Shown here one piece after another: positions 11,540 through 23,859 of a stretch of DNA of 64,000 nt. Made by a program: the position numbers and the translations under genes. The DNA comes from Topomyia yanbarensis. Lineage: Eukaryota > Arthropoda > Insecta > Diptera > Culicidae. How positions within the stretch are numbered: position 1 is the first letter of the stretch; each line of letters opens with the position of its first letter. The DNA is taken from contig NC_080671.1 of NCBI RefSeq assembly GCF_030247195.1, positions 99,621,845-99,685,844 on the forward strand, read 5' to 3'. The notes beneath the pieces are model-generated. The model had not been told where the DNA came from. It saw nothing but the letters and a program-made list of their open reading frames with translations, and did no database searches.

Positions 11540-13855
11540 CAGGGTTGTTAATCGATAATTAATCGTCATCGTCGATAACGTTAACCACCCGTCAACGTCA
11601 TCGGAAACTCCGTTAACGATAATGTATCGTCGGATTCATCGTCATCGTCGATAATTCATCGGTGGTTATCGCGATACATTTTGCGTTACTTTCCCGTTAA
11701 TTGGAGTTGAAGTTGATACGGTTAGCTTTCAATTGTTTGAAAATAAATAATTATTAAAGGACATGTTGTTGACAGTTGAAAATCAATAGTATTGAACATT
11801 TTCTATGTACAGGGGGGTTCGACGATGTGTCAAAATGGAATCTTTTTTTCAACTTTTCGGGAGTGTTTTATATTGAAGGGAAAGTTATTAGCAGTTAACA
11901 ATCAATAGTTTTGGACATTTTCAATACACAAGTGGTTCGATGATGTGTCAAAATGGATTTTTTTCAACTTTTAGGGAAAGTTTATTATACTGAAGATGTT
12001 ATTAATAGTTTTGGACATGTACCGTCGGTGCGTAAAAATAGAAAATTTTTCAACTTTTCGCGAACTTTTTATATTGAAGGGCAGGTTGTTGGCAGTTGAA
12101 AATCGATAGTTTTGGACATTTTCAATTCACAGGAGAATCCACCAGTGCACAGTGTTTCCAAAATGGCAAAAAGGTGAAAGAAGTTCTTTGAACCACGAAA
12201 AACATTTTTTAGCTATAGTGTCTTCAGCAAAGTTTATTTATATTTTTTGCATTTAAAAAGTATTAGTTAGGTGATTAATCCCTCTAAAGCTGTGAAGCAA
12301 GTTTTTGTTTGGTCATTTAAATGAAAATAAAAAAAAAATTCTTTGGCAAAGTTGAGAGAGAAGAGAATGAGAGAATATCTTTAGTATTAATTTCGCTGAA
12401 GAGACTATGTGTCTATCTGTCGATTTAATTATACGTTTGTGAAGATTTCTTTGATATACCCCACAAAATTGCTTATTTCAAAATACTTTTCCTGGTAATT
12501 TTGTAGAATTTCAAAATGTTCCAAGATTTCGTTCAACATAAGAAAATACAGAATTTTTGTAATGTTAGTTTATTTGTATCTCTTACAACTTAGAAGTTAT
12601 CGAATGATTTAGTGTCCAAAAAGCAATGTTTTGGTATGGAAGCCACAACTTTCCGCAGGTATAGCTTCACCAAGACGAATCTGTAAAACAAACACTATAT
12701 ATACTGCAAAATAAACAAAAATAATACTACTGTACTGTAAGACCTCCTAAGGGAAATTTTTACTAAATAATAAGAACGGGTTATGAGGCTTTGTCGAGGG
12801 ACTAAAGAAGATTATTTTAACCACTGCGGTTTATTAAAAAGAAAGGAAAAAAATATATTAGTCTTGGTGTTTGCGTTTCGACATCGTCTCTTCAGAACCA
12901 GAAAAAATATGTGCCGATTTAGTCAATGTCAATTCTCCAAGGGGCTGATAAAAACGGATCTTCGCTGTATTCAAAAACGACTAAAACTCTATTATGAGGT
13001 CGTTCATAAATTACACTACATATTTGAGGGTAAAAGAAGGAAGCATGAAGCATCTTGTTACATAGGGGAGAGAAGAAACGGAGGAGGGGGCTAAAAGCTT
13101 CCCAACTAGACATTGGAAATATGTATATTCTCCTTTTTAAAATTCAAAATCTTCTAGTTTAAATTAAAATTATAATAAAATCTGTTAATCACCACACCAC
13201 TTAAATGTGTAGTATAATTTGGGAATGGTCTAATAATAGTGGTTTAGTAGTTTTTTCAATATATGTCTTTGCGTGATAAAAATTACTAATTACACAATAG
13301 CTCAAAATTTGTTTTCTACAAGGTCAAAACAATTTTGATCACCTTTTTGCCGCACTGTGCACCTGGGACTCTTCTGTGCACCAACTTATTCGAAAAATTA
13401 AAAAAAAATCCATTTTGACACATCTTCGGACCCTTCTGCGTATTTAAAATCTCCAAAATTATTGATTTTCAACTGCCATCAACTTTCCCTTCAGTATAAT
13501 ACACTTTCCCGAAAAGTTGAAAAAAAATTCACTTTGACGCATCATCGGACTCCGCTGTGCATAGAAAATGTCCAAAACTATTGATTTTCAACTGCCAACA
13601 ACAATAGGTATTTATTTCTAAACATCTGAAAGTTAACCGCATCAACTTCAACTCCAATAAACGGGAAAGTAACGCAAAATGTATCGCGATAACCGATGAA
13701 CCGACGATGACGATGAATACGACGATACAATTATCGACGATGACGATGAAGGCGACGATACATTATCGTTAACGGAGTTTTCGATGACGATACATTATCG
13801 TTAACGAGTAACGCCGATAAATTATCGCGAAAAATGTATCGTATTAACAACCCTG
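11540..13855. mobile_element. non-autonomous hAT-type transposon, 2316 bp
   Basis: Begins CAGGGTTGTTAAT and ends with the inverse ATTAACAACCCTG, a typical hAT terminal sequence. An exact 8-bp duplication, GTCCAAAT, flanks it (11532-11539 and 13856-13863), which is the hAT target-site length. Both ends carry subterminal arrays: clusters of CGTCATCGTCGATAA-like motifs, then about 125-bp repeats containing GTTGAAAATCAATAG and TGTGTCAAAATGG, direct on the left and inverted on the right. The centre (about 12.2-13.3 kb) is unique and shows no transposase with recognisable residues. Confidence 0.85.
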
Positions 13856-13863
13856 GTCCAAAT

Positions 13864-14688
13864 AGTATTTTTTATCCGATTTGGCTTTTAATTTATTTTA
13901 TTTGTGCATGCCATGCTTTAAAGTGCCCGGTTTCTAAAATAAAGTAGCTAGACGAATGCCTTTTGATCCCACTGTACATATGTGTAATGAAATATTCAAT
14001 AATATGAGTAGTAAAGGTAGTACTATCCACTTGAACGCTACCCACTGGAAACTTGGAAACAAACCTAGCAGTTGCATTTTGCCAAACATGTGTCTCGGGC
14101 GGACGTTTGCAAGTTTCGAGGAAGGACCGAAATTTCATTTGCATAAACGCATCGCAAGTGATGTACGTGTAGGTATTGCATATATATATATATAAATAAC
14201 AGAAATATTTGATAGCTGAATTTAATGCAAGCATGTAAAAGATAGTAGAAAATTACAGCATTCGAATTACCAGCCTAAGTGTATTCTACTACACTTCGGT
14301 TATGTCTCTGACATTACCTACCCATCTTTTTTGTGTTATTCATAGAAGTCATACATACTTCGAAATTTAATACAAAAGTGGTGGACGTTTTTCCAACTGA
14401 TCAGTGAAAATTTAAAGTTACAATAAATGTTGCTAACGTTCAAAAACTTTCCCTCCCGTTTCTGCCGAAATGTTTAAAAGGAACCTCTATACGAAAGGTA
14501 AGTGGTTGTCACGACAAAAGAAAATGAAAAAAAAAATGGATAATTGTGAACTCAGTTGACTACATACATCTAGAACACACATTCAACTTTAGCAACTTCC
14601 GCCTACGAGTGGTTTAGAGGTTGTGAATAGCAGTAACATTAGTTTTTGTGCACCGATCTTAATGAAATTTGCAATTTTTTTAGAAGTA
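13864..14688. other. AT-rich non-coding DNA
   Basis: No supported gene; a short (TA)n run lies near 14181-14192. Confidence 0.45.
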
Positions 14689-14694
14689 TGTACG

Positions 14695-16150
14695 TTAGGG
14701 CATTGCAAAAATTTTTTTTTTTGAATTCTCAAAGGCCCCCCCTCTCATATTGTGACAAATGTCAAAGTAAGCTCAGATGCCAAATTTCACATCATTTGGA
14801 CAATTTTAGACCCCCGCCCACTTCGCTTGAAATTTTTTGTAATTAATACTATGGGAAAATATGGAGGAAAAATACATTAAATGCTGTAACTTTTGAAGTA
14901 GCAATCAGAAAATTACAATTTATACCTCTTTTGAAAGGAAATAATCTATGTATTTGAATGGAGATATTTTCGTTTCTAGGAAATTACGGGAAAGTGGGGT
15001 ACTGGGTCATTTTGGCCCCAAAATCCCCTATTTTTAATGATTTTTCTACTCCATGATGCAAATCATACATATTTTGTAGTTTTCCAAATGTGAAAAAATC
15101 TCAGAAGTCGAACGGAACCATTTTGACCTAAATCCGAATACGAGAAGTTGGGGTTGTTGGGATTTTTCCCATTCATATTAAATGTTATCATTTTCTCATA
15201 CATAGATCTCTATTATTCTTCAATCAATTTTCATAAAATGTAACTTGTTGAACGTGTAAAATTCTGAGGAATAAAACAGAAATAAAAACGTTAGAGGTAA
15301 AATTCAGAAACATCAAACTTTTTGATATTTACTCTACAAATCTCATTTCTTCATTATTTGTCCTAAGACCTCAACTTCCCCTATTTTCCAGGAATGAAAC
15401 TTTGCTCATGTGATCCCTAAGCATATTTTACACTAAAAGTACTAAATTAAATAAGAATTTTTTTTATTAAATGGAGTTAATATGTGCGAATTTATGATAA
15501 AAATGTGAAATCGACGCTATATGTCAGATAATTTGATGTTCCTGAATGTTACCGGTAACGAATCTATGTTTGTTATAATCCTAAGGATTTTCCACGTTCA
15601 ACAAGGTATAGCTTATGAAAATTGAGTGAAGAATAATAGAGATATATTCACAAGAAAATGATGAAGTTTAATATGAATGACATAAGGCCATTTAACCCCA
15701 ACTTCTCGTATTCGGACAAAGGTCAAAAAGGCTCCGATCGATTTTTGAGATTTGTTTACATTAGAAAAACTACAAAATATGTATGATTTGCATCACGGAG
15801 CAGAAAAATCATTAAAAATAGGGGATTTTGGGGCCAAAATGACTCGGTACCCCATTTTCCCGTATTTTTAGAAACAAAAATATCTCCATTCGAATACTAA
15901 GATTATTTTTTTTTTTTCAAAAGAGGTATAAATTGTAATTTTCTGATTGCTACTTCAAAAGTCATAGCATTTAATGTATTTTTCCTCCATGTTTTCCCAT
16001 AGTACCAATTTCAAAAAAATTCAAGCGAAGTGGGCGGGGGTCTAAAATTGTCCAAATGATTTTGGCATCTGAGCTTACTTTGACATTTGTCACAATATGA
16101 GAGGGGGGGCCTTCGAGAATTAAAAAAAATTTTTTTTTGCAATGCCCTAA
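14695..16150. mobile_element. large foldback element, 1456 bp
   Basis: The two halves are inverted copies over roughly 600 bp each: the left has TTAGGGCATTGCAAAAA, then GGCCCCCCCTCTCATATTG, then the AACTTTTGAAGTAGCAATCAG and ATTTTGGCCCCAAAATCCCC blocks, and the right has all of these in reverse order. The candidate target duplication is TGTACG (14689-14694 and 16151-16156). There is no open frame of note. A transcript through it would fold into a very long hairpin. Confidence 0.8.
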
Positions 16151-16156
16151 TGTACG

Positions 16157-18271
16157 TAGCAAATTACAAACCAAGCCTCGGAATGAAACTGTATGTCGAC
16201 CTCGTCCAATAGCAAAAAAATTGACGATGGAGAAACGGAAACTAAAGTTGACGAGTACGTCGGTTGGTCGGTTGACAAATTGGTGGAATCAGCGGGCCAA
16301 GACCGTGACTAAAGAAAGTGTGCGTCGGATGAAGAGCGACATCAACAAATAGGTGCGTGGACTTTCTCGAAATAACGATGAATGATTTGTTTCAGTTATA
16401 CTCACAAACAAATTTTTGTTTACCTTTGTTTCATCCTTGGAATCTAGCCTTTATGGTTGGTTACAGGGTTTAAAAATTTCCTGTACATAAACATATAGCG
16501 ATGCGATAATCTGGTTACCGTAAAAGGGGGGAACATTGGTCATTTTTAAAGAGCTTTTTGAATAACTTTCTAGAAATCAAGCAGTTGCAATTGTTTGTAT
16601 TTTTAAAACAAGTACCGGTACCAGCAGATTAAAAATATTCCAATTTCTGGGTGATTTATTTTATTTTATTATACAAATAAAATAATTTTACTGTAAATTT
16701 TTATTCCTTGCTGTTGGGGTAACATTGTTCAGGAGAATGATTGGATCGAAGAGAAATATCCCAGGAAAAGTTGCCTAAATTGCATACCTTCAGGATATTC
16801 CATGCACATTATTGTTACACCCCATAAAAAACAAAAACACCCACTAGAATACAGATGAATTTACCGAGCTTTTTAGGAAAATAGTCTAAATTAAATACCT
16901 AGTTGAAGTCAGAAATCTCTAATTTTCTGTGGATTGTTTGAGAAAATATGTATGGTTTCCGAAAAACAGATCAATTCAGTTCTAGAGGCTTAATTTCATG
17001 AGTATACAAGGTGTTGTGTGAACTGATCGAAAAATTATAGGGAATTTCTTTTATTTTCAATTTGATTTTTTGGTTATAAACAGTCAATTGAATGACCAAA
17101 TAATCGTTGCCGATATAAGCTGAACATGTTTAGAAGCGATTTCGTTTTTTATGATGATTTTGTTATAGAGAATCATAATATCGAACAGTCACTGAAATAA
17201 GTATCATGTGATCAAAGTTACGCCGGTGATCAATGATACCCCGCTTTGCGGGATACTATACTTTTTGAGGTTAATGTTTTAATATTTGCGGATCGCAACA
17301 GGGAAGTATACTTTAATATTTCGTAGACAGCACGATCTCATTTGAAAGCATATTCATACCTAATTTGAGTATTCAAGGCAACTCTCATAATATTGCTTCG
17401 AATAAAATATTGATATCTATTCCAAATGAACCTTAGCGGTTAATGGTATAATAAACATAAAAATATTTCAATGTAAAGAAATAAAACTTTAAACACTGTG
17501 CTACTTTCAACAGAGGTGAACAAATATTAGATAATAATGTTCATGGGAAAAGAAGTTCTTGGACTGAAAAAAAACAATTAGGGGAGGGTAGTTAACTCCA
17601 AAAAAACCACAAATGTAGTTGTAAACTCAATTTGGATGTACAGCAACCTTCTATTTCGTAGGGCGGCAGTGTAGCACGCTATTAGTGTATACAGGAAATT
17701 ACAGGGCTAGTTTTGTGATCCTATTGACATTAAAAATCATTCCTGATTGGACTGCGAATATATCTACTGGCCTATGAAACCAGTACATTCTAAACCGCCA
17801 CACCATCACTTTCATTCCAAAACAGCTGCAAATAAGCTTTTCTAGGCTAGGTCTAGCAGTAACGAATATTTAGCCAAACATGGTTCTTCCAATCAAGATG
17901 ATTTTTATGCTTATTATTATAAAGATTGTAGTTTTTCTGAGTCTTACGCAAACAACGTTCCTATTGGCTAAATACGTGCCGAAGTGATCCAAGATAATGT
18001 CATTAAACTGATCTACGGGGTCGATAAAACTGATACTCTTCCTATCGATGAGTATTCTATCGTCAATAGCAGACATGAACAGCACCTACTATATATCAGC
18101 GATCAACCGTAGAATATGTCTAACGCCTCATTTCCCTGCCTATCCTAGTCAACACTTCACGGTAAATCTATCATGTTCTGAAGAAGAGAACTAAACAATC
18201 TCACGAAGAAACAACCCACGCTCTTAGAAGAAAGTTGTGTAAGACCTTATAATCCTAATAAACACTACCCG
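16157..18271. other. AT-rich DNA downstream of BuGZ
   Basis: No gene supported. This stretch should contain the BuGZ 3' UTR end, but I could not pick one polyadenylation signal with confidence. A minus-strand frame at 18085-17870 is unrecognised. Confidence 0.4.
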
Positions 18272-18463
18272 CTAGTTGGTAAGATACATTTTTAAAATAG
18301 AAAAATTGCCACTTGCTTGCAGTTGAGAAATGCTGCGTGCGATTTCTCGGCGTGCTTCCTCCTCTCCCGATGCTGCTGGTGGTGGTTGTTGTTGTTGTGG
18401 TTGTTGTAGTGCTGCTGGTGACGCTGCGCCGTTGTTGACATAGTCGCTTTGCTTACTTTGCTG
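18272..18463 (-). CDS. possible alternative 3' terminal exon of BuGZ (poly-Gln tail)
   Basis: Just beyond the predicted stop, a pyrimidine-rich CCCTCCCCCTTCCAG acceptor is followed by a phase-0 frame: QSKQSDYVNNGAASPAALQQ, then a Gln/Pro run, then SGEEEARREIARSISQLQAS and a TAG at 18272. The bias to CAA/CCA/GCA codons and the amphipathic EEEARREIARSI helix look coding, yet the frame is not that of exon 7. It could only follow an exon ending in phase 0, such as exon 4 or 5. Alternatively it is 3' UTR, or a frameshift separates it from exon 7. Confidence 0.35.
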   Translation of the reverse strand, partial: QQSKQSDYVNNGAASPAALQQPQQQQPPPAASGEEEARREIARSISQLQASGNFSILKMYLTN

Positions 18464-18570
18464 GAAGGGGGAGGGCGTCCCCAGCTTACTTAGGGAAACA
18501 CAATCGGTAGCGCCAGATTGAGCAGGGCAGGCCCGGCCTGCAGCATCAGCGGTGGCGGGCCATAAACTGA

Positions 18571-18665
18571 TCACCGGAAGCGGGGCGGTAACATCGGTAG
18601 CATCGGGTGCCCCGGGAACATCATGCTCATACCTGGCATGCCTGGAATCTGCGTGATCAGCCCGC
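18571..18665 (-). CDS. BuGZ: BuGZ exon 7: C-terminus and stop
   Basis: The acceptor CGCTCTCAG opens with GC, which completes the Gly codon left by exon 6. It reads GLITQIPGMPGMSMMFPGHP then MLPMLPPRFR and a TGA stop. The gap to exon 6 is 23.2 kb. The predicted total of 463 residues fits the family. The same frame beyond the TGA continues open for about 26 codons of Pro/Leu-rich sequence before a TAA. Confidence 0.75.
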
Positions 18666-18899
18666 CTGAGAGCGTGAAGCAAGTGTACAAAGCACACACA
18701 CACGCGATCACACGGACGGACGAGCCGATTCGAGCAGGGCAGAGGTAGAAGAGAGCGAACGAGAACGTACGGAAGAGAGAGATACAGAGAGGGAAGAGAA
18801 AGCAAATCGGTACAGAAATTAGTACTGTTGGATGATTGGCTGAAAACGTGGCGACAAAGCAAACGAATGTGTTTTTTTTATTTGTATCAATCAATTCAA

Positions 18900-19770
18900 T
18901 TCTAATTAAGTATAGTTTCTCATAATATCAACTGTAAATGGATTGCTTGGCATTTCATATCATTATCCTTGGGAATACTGCTTACTCTTATATACGATAT
19001 AACAACGACAATGGTACGTGAAAAAAAAAAAGAAAACTGATGATGCAATGGTTTAGAAAACCCACAGGAAGAAAACAACACTAATTAAATAGAAGAAAAC
19101 GAAACTCGAATCACTCGTGGTAGTAAGGGTGAAGGAATATTCAAACGACTAATTAAAGTGAGGTTAGCTTCAAGTGAAATCACACAAAACGATTAAAATA
19201 TTTACTGGCAAGGACGATTACATATAGGAGGAAAGGTGAGATCTAATTCTAAAATGTGAATAAAGTTCAAAAACATGCCATATCCGATGTAACCTAATAT
19301 AAAAACCTCGTAGATAATACTGGGAATATTACAACAAGTATTTATTTAAAATATGTTTTTGTCTATTGTAAACGTGATGCTTCCGAAAACTGTGTCCGTA
19401 AAACATTTAGCGCATTGTTAACATTTCCAAATTCCACGATCGCTATGAATAATTTCAATACGAAAAATGTTTCAATACTTGCCACAAAGATACCATTTAT
19501 CATTCGTTTGGGTTTCACTAGTTTTTGGGGAAATTGTGGCAAACCACAGTTTCTGGCATTTAATACTTCAGAGCAAATAAAAAAACTTATCACCGTAAAC
19601 TGTTATACATACGATGTTTACCTACTCTTTATACAAGAAGCACAGCTGATTACTACTATCTTGAAGCATAACAAAATGAAGAAATATTTTCACTCGCGTG
19701 TTCTGCTTAGTTGAACTCTCCCATATTCGGTTTAGCGGAATGCGCCCGATCGACGGCGGACCAAATGTTT
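18900..19770. other. start of intron 6 of BuGZ as read on the plus strand; AT-rich
   Basis: No element boundary or coding signature recognised. Confidence 0.45.
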
Positions 19771-19774
19771 ACTT

Positions 19775-19915
19775 ACAAATCCTGGTTGCAGATTTCATGG
19801 CAATGAACGATTCGGTGAAACGAAACGAACTGTGGTAAATACTACTGGAATATGGCTTTCCGACAAAACTGACCAGGCTTATTCGTATAAAAACAAGAGT
19901 CCAAATGAAGACATC
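19775..19915 (+). pseudogene. RTE-type LINE reverse transcriptase relic (motif A region)
   Basis: Translates with one internal stop to pieces such as NDSVKRNELW, ILLEYGFPTKLTRLIR, matching the segment just before the 'TLDGSK' stretch of RTE-clade reverse transcriptases; that later stretch is seen in the separate copy at 23.87 kb. It is about 140 bp long and non-functional. Confidence 0.6.
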
Positions 19916-19919
19916 CGAC

Positions 19920-22900
19920 CCGTTTGTGTTTATTGTTCAATACATTTAAATAAATTTCTTTTAAACGATTACTTGACCTAATAAATTGAAACAAGTGAGG
20001 ACATCATTCAATAGAAAATTTTCTATCCTTTCCAATGGAACTGAAAGATTTGAAAATATGATCCTCTATCACCCATCGAGATTCTTAATCATGAACTAAA
20101 CACCCTGTATATACAAACATCATTCTACCTTCTATTTAAGCATACGGCAGAACTTTAAACGAGCAGAGTAAACGACAGCAAGCGGTCTTTCTAGCAGACC
20201 AGTGCGTTGTCTCAAGGACAAAGAAACCCTTTTCCACGGCTCAAAGAAAGAAGGCTTGCTATTCCGCAAATTGACAGTTTTCGGTGACGTCAGAGAAATC
20301 GTTGAGATAAACAAGCGGATTTCTCGAAAGTTGTTAATTGACAATATTCGATCTCCTACGGTGGAAAAAATAGTGTGTAATGGTTTTTTGACGTAAATTA
20401 CGCCATAATTACACTAGACACAGTGGATAATCAGTGCATCTGATTATTAGCGTAAATCGGGAATTTGGATGCATGCCATAGAAAACATATCCCACCGTAA
20501 TTTTATGATCATAGCAAAGGTTTTGGACATCCGCATAGCTTCCTTGTGATTTACCAGGTGCCGATCATTCGTTAGCAGCAAACAATATTTGAATTTCATG
20601 TAATTGTTTTCGCCGACGATTTCTATGACGCGCTCTCGTCAAATGTTTACACTCTAACGAGCTAGCCTAGTATATGTAAGCCGTGCCCTTTTCTATATAG
20701 CTGTTCCAATGAGTCTGGTAGGCGAAAATGCGCTGCCATATGACAGTCTGCATGAGGTGGAATATTTCCCAGACAGCTTGGGCTTACGGAAGCTGCTTTT
20801 ATCCAATTCCATCACCTGAGAAATTCCGTCCGAAAACTATCTGAGAACGAGTATATGGCATTTTTCACAAACACAAAGAAGTGCTAAAAATGCAAATTGC
20901 TAAAAACCCATATTTTTATATTTTTTGATATTTCGTCGACGAAAACCTTAAGAGAAAAAAAATATTTTGAATGTGATTGCATGATGGAGAACTTATCAGT
21001 AACAAAGTTTTTCTAACAATAACTCCACACATATATTTAAATTCCATGCTAAATGACAGATAAAACTGTAATATTATTAAGAATACGATTCCAAATATCA
21101 ATTCAAATCAAAATGTATTTAACCTAAATCTTGCAAAATGCGATAATTGTTGAGATATTTGGAATTTTAGTTAAAAAAAATGAATTCGTGAAATTATGCC
21201 CTTTTAAAAAGTTATTTGCATTTCTCCATCATAAACTATCAGTAGTCAAATGTTTATTGTTTAAACAGGAAAAGATTATTTCTAGTGTCTTTGAATCATG
21301 GAGAAGCTATCAATAAAACTTCCTAACAAAATCTTTAATATATTTTTATAATTCACACTGTTTGCAGTTAAAAGATACAATTTTCTTATACAATAAAATT
21401 CTAAATATCATTTCAAATAAAAATGCTCCCATCCAAAGCTTTCAAAAATGTAGTCATTTTCAAGATAGTTTTAATTTTATTTCAACAATTATTATTTTAT
21501 TTTATTACGATCTTGCCATAAAATATTCTTTTTGACAACAAGGCGATATTCTAAACATTTAAAAACTACATAAATACTATAAAAATATGATTCTACTGTA
21601 TATAGTTTAATCACCAGACAATATGGTTGAATCATATTTTGGTTATCAAGTAGCTTTCACATATGGTTTACAATATCGCCCTGATGTCAAAGTTACAGGA
21701 AATTTTATGAGCATTTAAAAAACCTATTGTTCTTAATGGAGAAACGCGAATCACTTATGAAAAGGTCGTAATAAAACAAAATAATTGTTTTCGTTGAAAC
21801 AAAATTTAAAATATGTCGAAAACAACATTTTCGAAATTTTTGGTAGGAGTATTTTGATTTGAAATAGCATTTAGTATCATATACAGTAAGAAAATTGTAT
21901 TTTTGGCTGAAAATAGTATGTATAATTCATAATATGTTAAAAATGGTAAGGAAAATTTATTGAAAACTTCTGCATGTTCAAAATACACTAAAAAACACTT
22001 AGGGAGAAATATAGCATAGTGCATCTCGCATTGGCTTGCTAAGCCGAACCAAATGTTTTGATTTCATTAGTTTTCATCAGCTTAAAATGAGCTCCTTTCT
22101 TGCGGGACGTCACTCTTAACAAGGGCAAGTAGTGTCAGTTTTTGGAGCCCGCGTCAATTCGACGATAGCTTAGTCCTGTCACTAAGTTAGTGTCGGATTC
22201 CGATGAGACAAAGTCGAAACGCAAATTCCATAAATAATTTAACTAAAAAAGCTTTTTTTTCACCTCGATTTACAATGATAAACATTGAATTATTGATAAT
22301 TTGTGATGGTGAAATGCGAATAACTTATAAAAGGGCAAACAAAAACAAATATGTTGTAGAGTTGTGCAAACCAGCTTTTTTTAGTTCGAGGCTCCGAACC
22401 GTTCAGTTCATTTAAATGAACCGATTCTTTCGAACAGCTCTTCAGCTCGTTTAGTTTTAGCAAAGCTATAACATGCATCGGTTCATGTTTTCTCGCTCTT
22501 TCCAAACCGATGACCTGATCAGCTCTCATTTCGGTATCGAGTATTTTCTGTCCGCTCTTTCACGATTTTCATACATATTGTAAATGAATGAAAACCCTTC
22601 TGTGCCATTGAGTCCCGGCAAAAAGCCACGTCACAAAACTTGCTGGCATCGGCAGGTTTATAACACGCGACAAATTACAGTGGGAAAAGCATGTAGCGAA
22701 TGCCGAAAAAAAATAGGGATGTCCTGGTATTCGTCCATGATTCAGCACAGTACACACGGATTCTTCGGCCACTATAATAATATTGATTACGTTTAACAAG
22801 TGAATTTTCATATAAAACGAATGAAAAAATACGCGGATCTCCCATATAAAATTTCAATCGTTTTGTGGCACGTGTTATATGGTCCAATACCCTGGTTCCA

Positions 22901-22980
22901 CCTTTGACCAGGAATGGATAAAATTCCAACATCGCAAAAATAACTGCCACCCTAATGTGCACTGCACTATAAAAATCCAA
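19920..22980. repeat. AT-rich intronic DNA with diverged repeats
   Basis: No gene supported. From about 20.9 to 22.35 kb several blocks recur in diverged form, some direct and some inverted: ATATCANTTCAAATNAAAATG at 21097 and 21408, and an inverted relative near 21857. A dispersed old repeat is likely but its unit is not defined. Around 22.39-22.44 kb short GAACCG/CGGTTC palindromes occur. Confidence 0.35.
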
Positions 22981-23224
22981 ACTAATCACCGTTAGTTTTC
23001 GGCTCCCAACTTCCGATGTCGTTAGTGTGGTATCGACAGTGTGGATTAGATCGATCGAGATGTCATTGATTGTTTGTGGCGAGTTTTCTCGGCGGTGTTG
23101 AGGACTTCAGGGGCGTCAAAATTAGACGTTATTCGTAATGTTGAGAAAAAGCGTATCGATGAATATAAAATTAAACAATTCAGTTCCACCATATTAGGAA
23201 TGTACTGATAGGACTTAAATAGGA

Positions 23225-23450
23225 ACTCTTTGTTGTCCGTAACAACATGAGACACTGTGCTGAAAGTGACAGTGTGAGAGTCAAGATCCCCGTGTATATT
23301 GAAGATAATGCGGTAGACGTACAACTATATGATCTGTTTCCGGATTAATTGGACACCGCCACTTGCAAATTTATATCACAATGTGGAGAAGTTTCGCTCC
23401 ATTATGAAGATTAAATGGAATTTTTTTTCCAAACATTCTGAACTAGATAC
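23225..23450 (+). pseudogene. degenerate gag-like ORF, relative of the 36.1-37.1 kb gene
   Basis: A frame reads RHCAESDSVRVKIPVYIE then DNAVDVQLYDLFP, against KHVVESDNVGIKIPVYIE then NDYIDVRLYDLSP in the intact gene. After a frameshift, KFISQCGEVS parallels KCMSQYGEVES, and WNFF parallels WRNFF. Stops and frameshifts interrupt it. The inverted repeats that bound the 35.85-37.30 kb element were not found here. An RTE LINE relic follows 400 bp later. Confidence 0.7.
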
Positions 23451-23859
23451 CAGTGATGAAAATGCACTTGAAACACCTTATTCCTTCTTTCATGCTTCTG
23501 TCACCTGGTTCAGCCTATTCTCAGACTACTATGTATACTTATGACAATCAGTCGCCCAGGTGTATTCAATCTATACACAAAGGAAACCCCAGCGCGACAG
23601 CACATAAGGCAAAAACATATTCAGCGATTTCGGCATTTTTAGTTTAATTACTAACTGTTGTCCAAACGTTTACCGCCAGCGTTATTGCAACAGCATCACC
23701 AATGAGAGAACAGGAAACGCGGAAGAGAGATTCATGATCGTAATTCGCAAACCGAAGACACTAATAACAGCAATTAACAATCTTCAAGACAGCAATAGTT
23801 ATGAAAGTGTAGATAGAACTGACAATCAAGGAAGCGGATTAAAATAAACCATAGGCGAA

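Noticed and set aside
14695..14700. TTAGGG at the end of the large foldback as telomeric repeat
   Set aside because: A single hexamer that is part of the terminal inverted repeat; no tandem TTAGGG, and dipteran telomeres do not use it.
18464..18862. Minus-strand frame upstream of the poly-Gln tail, open to 18862
   Set aside because: Over exon 7 it is an out-of-phase shadow (HARYEHDVPGAPDATD). Only its downstream part, after the CAG acceptor at 18464, has coding character.
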